From Penaeus vannamei (Eukaryota; Arthropoda; Malacostraca; Decapoda; Penaeidae): 22,500 nt of DNA. The notes under the pieces are model-generated. The model saw only the letters and a program-made list of their open reading frames with translations, was not told the origin of the DNA and did no database searches. Positions 10,601 to 19,600 of the stretch are shown piece after piece (position 1 is the stretch's first letter; every line of letters starts with the position of its first letter). Both the position numbers and the translations under genes were made by a program. The stretch is from assembly GCF_042767895.1 (NCBI RefSeq), contig NC_091575.1, positions 29,249,304 to 29,271,803 of the forward strand, given 5' to 3'.

Positions 10601-13600
10601 GTCTTATTATTCATATATTTTTTTCCTATCATCCAATTTTCTGTATTAAAACTTATGCCGCTGCTATGCCAGGAATAAGATGCTGAGCATGGAAATAACA
10701 TGCTCCCTGGAGCCAGTGCCCTTCCAGTCATGGCTCATAGACAGGATATTCCAAACTGATTTATCAATGGAAATAATAAAAAAGCCCCTTTCTAAATGAC
10801 TAATGAGCCTAATAACCCTCCACGAGATCTATGCATTCATGACGAGTCTTTCCTGTCAACCATCAACTTCAGCCGAAACACTCATGACAGCAAGTTTGCA
10901 TAATCCTGTCCCTTAGGCAGTTTTCTCATGAGAGCATGTTTATGTCAGCAGCCCCTCAAGCACAATTTTTTCCTGATGTAATGGAATCACTATCCAGATC
11001 ACAGTGGTTAATATGAGAGCAGAAAATGTATGTCTCTATAAAAATAAATATAAAAGAAAAACTCACCGAGCTAATAGGAACAGGCTTCGTTAAGAACATT
11101 GTGTCCTGATCAGTGATGGGCAGGAAGCCAGGGATGTTGCGGGCAAATTCTTCATACACAGCCATCTGAGGTTGGGTGACACCACCCACCTTCAGGCGAA
11201 TGGGTTCTGGCATCCGCTCCGCCTGGTATGTCAAAACCACTGCATCACAATAGCGGCGGCCCTCTGTCCTTGCTGCTTTCCTCACTTCATATTCCTGCAA
11301 GAAAGAGAGTTATGGTATGGGGTAAGTGAGGTTGAAATCTTTCTCGTTTCTATCTCTAATTTTCAAAGATTAAAACATTCATCTGAACAATTATTTAGAA
11401 GAGCTGTTAAAGATCCCGATTTCCTACTCTAATCTACACCTACATAATATAAGTATCTATATATATACACACATATATACATATATAATACAATAAAAAA
11501 AAAAAAACAGTAAAGATGTGCCTCACCTGGGCCAGCCTCTTATCCATCTCAATCACAGCCTTCTCTGCAGCAGTTTTCTGAATAAAGGCACAAGCTATAC
11601 CAACATTCTCCTGAGCAATGGCTGCAGCCAGCTGCTCCATCTGCTCTAGCTGTTGTGGCAGCTGCTGTTGATTTGTCTGAAAAATAAAATTTACCATGAA
11701 ATATAATGTAAAACATCAGTTTGTTGTACGATCTTTAATGTTGTCAAAATATGAAGCAGTGTTGGTGAGACATGGCAGTCTTAATTATCCTGTATCAATC
11801 CATTTTTTTTTTTTGGAAATGGCATGTATGTGAATCCTGTGTCTACTGTGATTTTAGTTAATTTATTGTGATTACACACAGATGGCTCCACACAAGATCA
11901 ATTACTAGTCCTATCTCACTGGTTTACCCTTTCCTTGATTTTTACTTTATTCTTTTTCAATATATATTGCTGTTAGCATTGTTGATAACAATAATTATGT
12001 CAATGATAATAAAAAAACTGTTGATAATAACAATAACAATAAAAAAGACATTTTATGGAAAAGAGAAATTGAGTAAGCTCATGTAGGGCTACTGGCTGAG
12101 CAAGTGTGGATCCATGTATGTCTAAAGACAATGCAGAAAACAAAACTAAACAAGAAATTACATATTCCTTATAGCAACAGGTTAACTTGCCCCTCAAAAA
12201 GGGGGGAAAATGTATACTTGTATGAATATAGTATCTGAAAATTGATATTTATCACTAGATATCTTATTTTCTAAAGGATTTCAACTCTTCAATGAATCTT
12301 CATGGCCATGCAACACCAGAAAGCTTACTATGGTAACAAACTTACTCGTGAAAAAGCCTGCATCAATCCCTGCTTGATGCTCTTGGCAATATTTGTAGCC
12401 AGATAATCTCTGCAAGTTATCATTGCCATTGCTGCTGTCAAGTTGCGAACCATGTGGTGAGTTGCAACTCGCATCCGAGACTCATCTGGGTCCAGAGCGA
12501 AGTCTTTCTTGATTATGTGTTCTGCTGTGGTGATAGCAATCTTGATGCTGCGCTCCAATACTGCTGTCACTATCTCCTGGACTGCCATTTCTACAGCATG
12601 TCGCACAAGCTGTTTCAATTGAGCATTGCTTGCAATGCCACCAACCTGTGCCAGGAAAAAATTTCCACTTTATTTATCATACTCTTAGACTTGCTAATAC
12701 TGTCTTATATAATTTTTCAATGTGTAAATACTGATAAGCAAAATAACTAAATCTGATAATCAAATAAATCTTATATAACATAAAAGTGTATGACTGAATG
12801 TGAAAAAAACAAGCTAACCAACCTGAGGTACTGAGACAGATATGTGAGGCTCAAGACCCCGAAGGGAAGTGACAGTGATATCCGAGTAGATAAACCGTGG
12901 CTCGTTGACCGAAGGTTGTTGAGGCTGGATAGGTGTTGGGGTAGAGGAGGGATGAGGTGGCAACACTGATGGAGGGGTTGGTGTGGCACCCACAGATGAG
13001 CTCTGTACAGTGACTGTGCTGCTGGGCATCTCCACCTGCCCTGTTGGACCCATTTGTGACCAACTTGTCTTTGCTGAAAGGCAGAGCAAGGGGAATTTTA
13101 TACAAAGAACTATAGGTACATTTTGGCATCCTTGAGATTTGAGGGGGGGGAGAGGGTATTTTTAAACTAATATGAGTGAAAGAAAAACCCAAATCCGTAA
13201 CACTGCCTTGTCTAGTGTGTTTCCTCTATTCCTACATACATCTATCCCAAACATATAATTCATGAAGCCTTAATATATGGAGTGTAAGTCACAGCTCAAG
13301 CTTTGCTAAATCATTTTCTCTACCATTAGATGTTGCGCAGAATATTTATCTTAAAAGTCTATAATAAACAACAAAAAAGGAGAAAAGGTAGATTCTTAGG
13401 AATTTATACACACCATGGAGTGGAATAAAGTAGGTTGAAGTGTGTACCCTGTTTATCAACCTTACTTACTATTTTACCATCTACTGTATGACCAATATAT
13501 TACCTAAGATATCATCAGGCACTCCTACAAAATTTACTTCTAATTGAATTACCTTCAAGTCCACTCTCATCCCAGCTCCCACCCACAACTAACATAAATA

Positions 13601-16600
13601 AGCAGTACAGCAGATCCAGGCTGTCAAGTCCATTGCCCATCCTGCTTACACTAACAGGAACAACTTTCCTATTTAATTTTTACTGTTATTCACTGTTATC
13701 AGTTTCTTAACATCCATAGGAAGTGTACACAAGGACACATTCAGAAGATTAGGCATTCTCAAATAAAAATGTAATGACAGCTTTAAGGGCAAATAGCAAG
13801 ATATTTAATGTTTTCTCTAATTTCATCTCAAATGTTGGCCTTTTTATTTCAATAGGTTACCTTCCTTTAGTAATATATTCCCTAATTAACTATGAGCAAA
13901 TCTTTCGCGGGGATGCATTTACAATAGGCATATCAGTAGTTTTAGGATCCACTCATAAATAATAATTATCTGGAGGAAGAAAAAAATTACACATTTAGAA
14001 CTAGTTATTATGTCTTTTCTTTGAATTCTCAGGAGGTCAAATATTATCACACCTTGATTGATGACTTCGTGTCCCGGTGCGTGGTTTATATTCGGATTGG
14101 CTACCCATCGGCTGCCAGTATTCATCGGGTCTAAGAGAGGAAAGATGTTCCTGTCAGTGATGTAAAGGAAGAGAGGGTGGCCCCTGTGAAAGGCCCTTCA
14201 CCTTCTCCCAGTCTTCCAAGCTCCCGTTTTCTCCTTGCACACTACAATCGACTCAGATAATATCCCTCAACACTCTCAAAGTCACAGAGCCAAGATAAAG
14301 GGTATATTGCCTGTGAGGAGGAGCATGAGAAGGCCAAGGAGCTAGGGTGTGAATAAGGAAGAACAGGAAATATAGGAAGGGGAAGACAGGGAGGGGGAAA
14401 ATGGGGGGGAGGGAGATGGAAGGGACACAGAGATGGGAGGTGGGGAGGATAAGATGAAGGCTATATACAAAGCATCATTCCTTTGAACCAGAAAAGATTT
14501 TCATGAACACTAAAAAAATAAAGAATGAAAGAAGCAATGAAGGCCATTCCCTCATTCAAAAAGTGCATTCACAGATTCACAATTTGAATATGAAAAGAAA
14601 AAGCAAATAATCAATTTTACCTAATTCCATCACCACCAAACACTTGGGGAAAAAAAAAAAAAAAAAGGGTGAGGCCTAACCATCTTCCACTTACGCATAA
14701 AACTGGAAGAGGATGAGAATCCTTGCAAAGCTGGGAAAAGTGGAGTCGATTCAGCCCTTTTTGATCCTACCAGCTGTGACAGCTGGGGCTTCAGGCGTGC
14801 AATTCGCTCCCTGTCGTTCAGGATATTTGCTGGCTTCAGATCCTGAAAGAAGTAGCATTAGTACTGTCTAATGCAAAAGCCTAAACCATTTATTAATTAA
14901 TGCCTTTTGTAAATTTAAGTGCCTGTAATATGCATCTGTATGTTTAAATTTATGCATAAATACCTGTGTATATCTATAAACATGTTTGTATATATGTATG
15001 CCTCCATATACACAAAACCATTTGAGAGACTTGCCTCCAAATTGATTTCCAATCTATTACACAGAACTTCAATTTCAAACTTGAGATGGAGCTTCATGTC
15101 GGGTTCCTTGTGGAGCTCTGCTAGCACATTCATTATGGCGATGGTCCAAGGGTTAGGAGGCTTAAATACACGACTTTTTGCACATGACTCCATCACCTTG
15201 GCTACAAATGGAATCACATACTGCATTTCCTGGAGATAGAGAACACAATATGGATTCATTACTCCATAGTAAAAAAATTCAGATAGAAAAAATAATATTC
15301 AATGGCCTACAACAAAGATGAAATGCTGTACCACTATTAAATCATTCTAAATTACCTACCTTCAACTATAACCATACTAAGCACAATAATAAGTGAAGCC
15401 CACCTGTAAGCCTTTGTTGTAAGACTCGACGAGTAATGACTTCATATCGATGTCCGAGTAAAGGATGGGTTTATTCTTGGCCAGAGTCAACATGCCCAGC
15501 CAATGTCCGAGGTTCTTCAACAGTGACTTGTCAGAAAAGTTCGCCGCAGACTTATCAGCCCTTAAGAGAACCTGCAAGAGGAATGGCAGTTTAAAGAATG
15601 CCTCCATCATCCTCTCTTTGAGTAGGGGAATCAAAATGTATACACCATCTACAGATACATAAAGCTAAGAAATCACATGTCAATCACTTGCTAATAAATA
15701 CACTAAATATCACGTTTATATTGCGCTTCATTCCATCTGGAATGAAGGACATCCCATAAACATATGTTTATTTTTTACCTTAATATTCCTTAAAGTTTCC
15801 CTGCAAACCATTGCATTGAAATTGTTCATCTTCAGCTGATCAAGAAACAAGGAATAAAGCGTGTGGAAGTTGTTTTCAATGGAGGCTCGCTTCATCACCA
15901 AGTACTGGGCGACCCAAATCCAATACTCCTCGCTGACCACTTCACGCAGCTCTTCGCACTGTGGAAAACAGGCCAATAATATGAGTCATTCTTTCCACAT
16001 TTCTTATACATATCAGCAACCAAATGAAAAAAAAGGTGAAAAAAAAAAAAAATCTGAAGAGAATGTCCTAATGTGCCCTTAAGTACTCACCTTTTGAGGA
16101 AGGTTTACTTGAGAAAGATTGTTGAAAATAAAGGCAATTTTATCTTGCATATGCTCAGGTGGAGGAGTAATCTTTTCTTCTTTTTCTGTGGCAACTAACA
16201 GTGTTTCAATGTTGGTTGTTGTGATTGTTGGTTGCTGGAAATGAAAGATTACTGAAGTTAATAAAATAAATTCATATATATAATATAAACTAAAAATATA
16301 CCGGCTGCTTTGCTAATAATAAATAAATGCATATGTTAATGAATTACGATATGAAACAGCAACAATAAGAAAGAATATCAACAAACATTATGTCAGCCTG
16401 AACTTCACATAAGATGACAAAGCTGAAAGTTTATCATCAAATTAATATCTATATTTTTTGCCATTCTACTTGCAGCATTTATTATCCAACCCTACGTCAA
16501 ACCAAAATCCACTCTGCCATACCTTCCCAGATCCCACTGGCGCAGACGGAACAGACATTGACTGAGGTCTGGTGATGGCGGTGGTAGTTGTCGTAGTGGT

Positions 16601-19600
16601 GGTGGCAGTGAGGGTCTTGGCAACAGATGACACCACAGCCGACACTGCAGCAGTGGGTGGCTGGACAACAGTGCCAGTGACAGCTACTGCTGAGGTGCCT
16701 GGTGCTGGGGTGCTTGGAGACACATTCATGGAAGGGGGGAGCACAACACCAGAAGGACGTGAGGGGGGTTCTTGCGACTGTGTTCCATACTTAATGTACT
16801 GTGGTAGCGAGGAAAAGAAAACCCAAAACATTATTAAAATGTATAAAGGGAAAACATGAATCTAGTACAACTAATACTGAAAGTAGGAAAAATATGAATG
16901 GGAACGATTATCTTCACAGTGCAGATGTATTTTGGGTGCTTAAATACATTTCTTACACTGTGAAGACATCAAGTCTTTTTTTTTTTTTTTTTTTTTTTTT
17001 TTTCAATGAATACTGTAAGAGCTATCCAATTAGTTATTCTAAATAGCTTTAAAAACAGCAATATTATAAAATTGAGAAAAACAGGACAACAATACCTCTA
17101 TAAGGTGTGGTGGAAACTCATTGAAATGCTGTATAGCCATAAGGTGCTGACAATAGCGAGGGTATTCCTTCAAACGACTGCGAAACCTGTCCAGTGCCAC
17201 GATGCCAAAGTAGTACATCTTGCTTCCATGTGGTTTCTGGAGAGCTTCCATGACATACCTGAGTGCTACACCTAAGGCCATATATCTGTGAGAGAAAAAA
17301 AGTGATAATGAACATCACCAATGATAGTAACAAAAATATTAACAATGATTGTGACAATGACACTGAGGACACAATGACTGAAAAAGATAAAACCTAGAAT
17401 CATCATAATTATCAGAATAATAACCCTAAAGAAATAGATGCACTATCCCAAGCTACTCATCACTTGGGGGGAAAAAAGGGAACACTTACTCGACTAGACC
17501 CTGTTCAATGATGCCACCAAACAGCCTGGCAGTGGTGAAAAGTTCTTTGTCTGGGTAGGTGGGGAAGAAGCGATACTCTTCGAAGAGATTACGGAGCATA
17601 CATGAATAGACCTCCCTTTCCCTCTTGTTGGTCGATTCATGGAATTTCTTCAGCATGTCCAGTACCTTACAGGTTAAAGATAATGTCAATTCATGTCATA
17701 ATTTACATCATTGATTACAATCAGTTGTGTGACATGGTAACGAACATAATAAAATGCTTTTTAGATAAGACTTCTACAAACATTTGCATGATTAAGATTC
17801 TTTACAGTTAATTCTCACTGAAACTAACCTCCTCAATGGAGAGGGTAGGATGGGGTGGATGATTGTAGATGCGCTGGAAGTAACTATTGGCTTCGTCTTC
17901 AACCTCTTTGCTCACCATTTGAGGCATGTCGAAGATTTGGGACATATCCACTGCAAAAGAATAAAACAAAATAATCAACTCCTCACCCTATCCAAAAGGG
18001 CAAAAGACCAAAAAATATTCATGGTATTAATCAAAGAACTAAAAACAGGTAGACAATGGTTGTCCTAGGATACGCACTCTGCCTGCTGGGGGGGTTGACG
18101 GTGGGCTGCACTGAATGTGACCTCAGAGATGACGGGATGATAGATGAGGTGGGCAAGGTAGGCAGCTGAGAGCCTACAGCTGCTGCATGTGGGGGCCCAA
18201 GCTGTAATGCTGGCAGGATGGAGGAGAGGGGAGACTGCGATGTCCCAGGGGCAGTAGAGGGCCCTAGGGGACGCCCAGGAGATCCTGGTGCTGTGCCCAG
18301 TGACCCCAAGCTGCCCAGACTCATGGAAGATGAGGCAGAGGTCGGGAAGATGGAGGATGTGCCACCTGCTCCACCCAGGTTCAGGCTGCTCAGGCTGGAG
18401 GCTATGCCACCCAGGCTGCCTTCACTCGTCTGCTGAGATGGACCAGGGAAGCCAATCTAAACACAAATAAATAAGTGGTTGAAAGTAATAACTACAAAAA
18501 TGAATAAAAAAAAAAAAAAAAAATGGTTGAAATAAAATAACAGAAAAAAAAAAAAAATCTCTTAAAATGATGAAATAACAATACAAGTGCAATTTCAAGA
18601 CCAGTAACATATTGCTTCCAGGTATCACAACGCTTACCACTCCTTGCTGTGTTCGAGGTCTGTTCATCAGGTTGCAGTGTTGAACCATGGTCATAATGGT
18701 GTCTGACAATTCTTGAGACACATTTCTAGAAAAGGAGTACAATATGTTATATTTTTGTATCAGGCATTCAGTAGTATGCAACAAATGAAATATAATTCAA
18801 GAGATCACTATGGTTATAGACAACAATTCCCTAAAGCACAATTCTATCGCTCACTAACTGAACATTTGAGAAGAGGCTGACCACATAAAAAAAATTTAAA
18901 AATAAAAATATCAAACTCCATGCCATAACATAATAAAGCTGAAGTACTCACAAAGCACAAGCATTAAGACACACAAGAATGGTGGCCATGGTTTCAGGAG
19001 GAAGCTGTGAAGATTTCTGCATCCCGTCCTCCTTGCCACCCACCAGATGAGGACACCGGCGCTGCAGGAACTTGACGCATGCCGAGATGAATGCCTCTCC
19101 ATGCTCGCGAATCTTGTCCGTTAGCCACTTATCCAGTTTCAGAAATTCTCCTGCAGAATAATTTCCATTCACAATGAGACATAAAAAACTATACATTGAT
19201 AAAATAGCAGAAAATGCAATACCTGAGAAAACACCTGACTCAACACAAAAATGTGAAAAGATGGAGAGAGAAGAGAAGAGGAGAGAAGAGGAGAAGAGGA
19301 CAAGAGGGGAGGAGAGGAGAAGAACAGCAGAGGAGAGGAGAGGAGAGGAGGAGGAGAAAGAGAAATAGAAGGAGAGCAAGAAATAGAAGGAGGAGGAGAA
19401 AGAGAAATAGAAGGAGAGAAAGAAATAGAAGGCGAAGGAAAAATTTCTTTTCTAATTTACAAAGTCTTTCAAACTTTCCTATCACTTTTATAGACACTTA
19501 TAAGATCTGGAAGTATTTTGGTCTAGCACATATCTTTAAAATCCCTTTTTTGAAAAGGAATTGCAAAAAGAAAGATGTTACTTACGTCTGTAGGCCAAAC

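Noticed and set aside
17390..17465. C/D snoRNA-like boxes (GTGATGA then CTGA on the minus strand) in intron 12
   Set aside because: The boxes are only about 50 bases apart, there is no terminal stem, and no C'/D' pair is seen.
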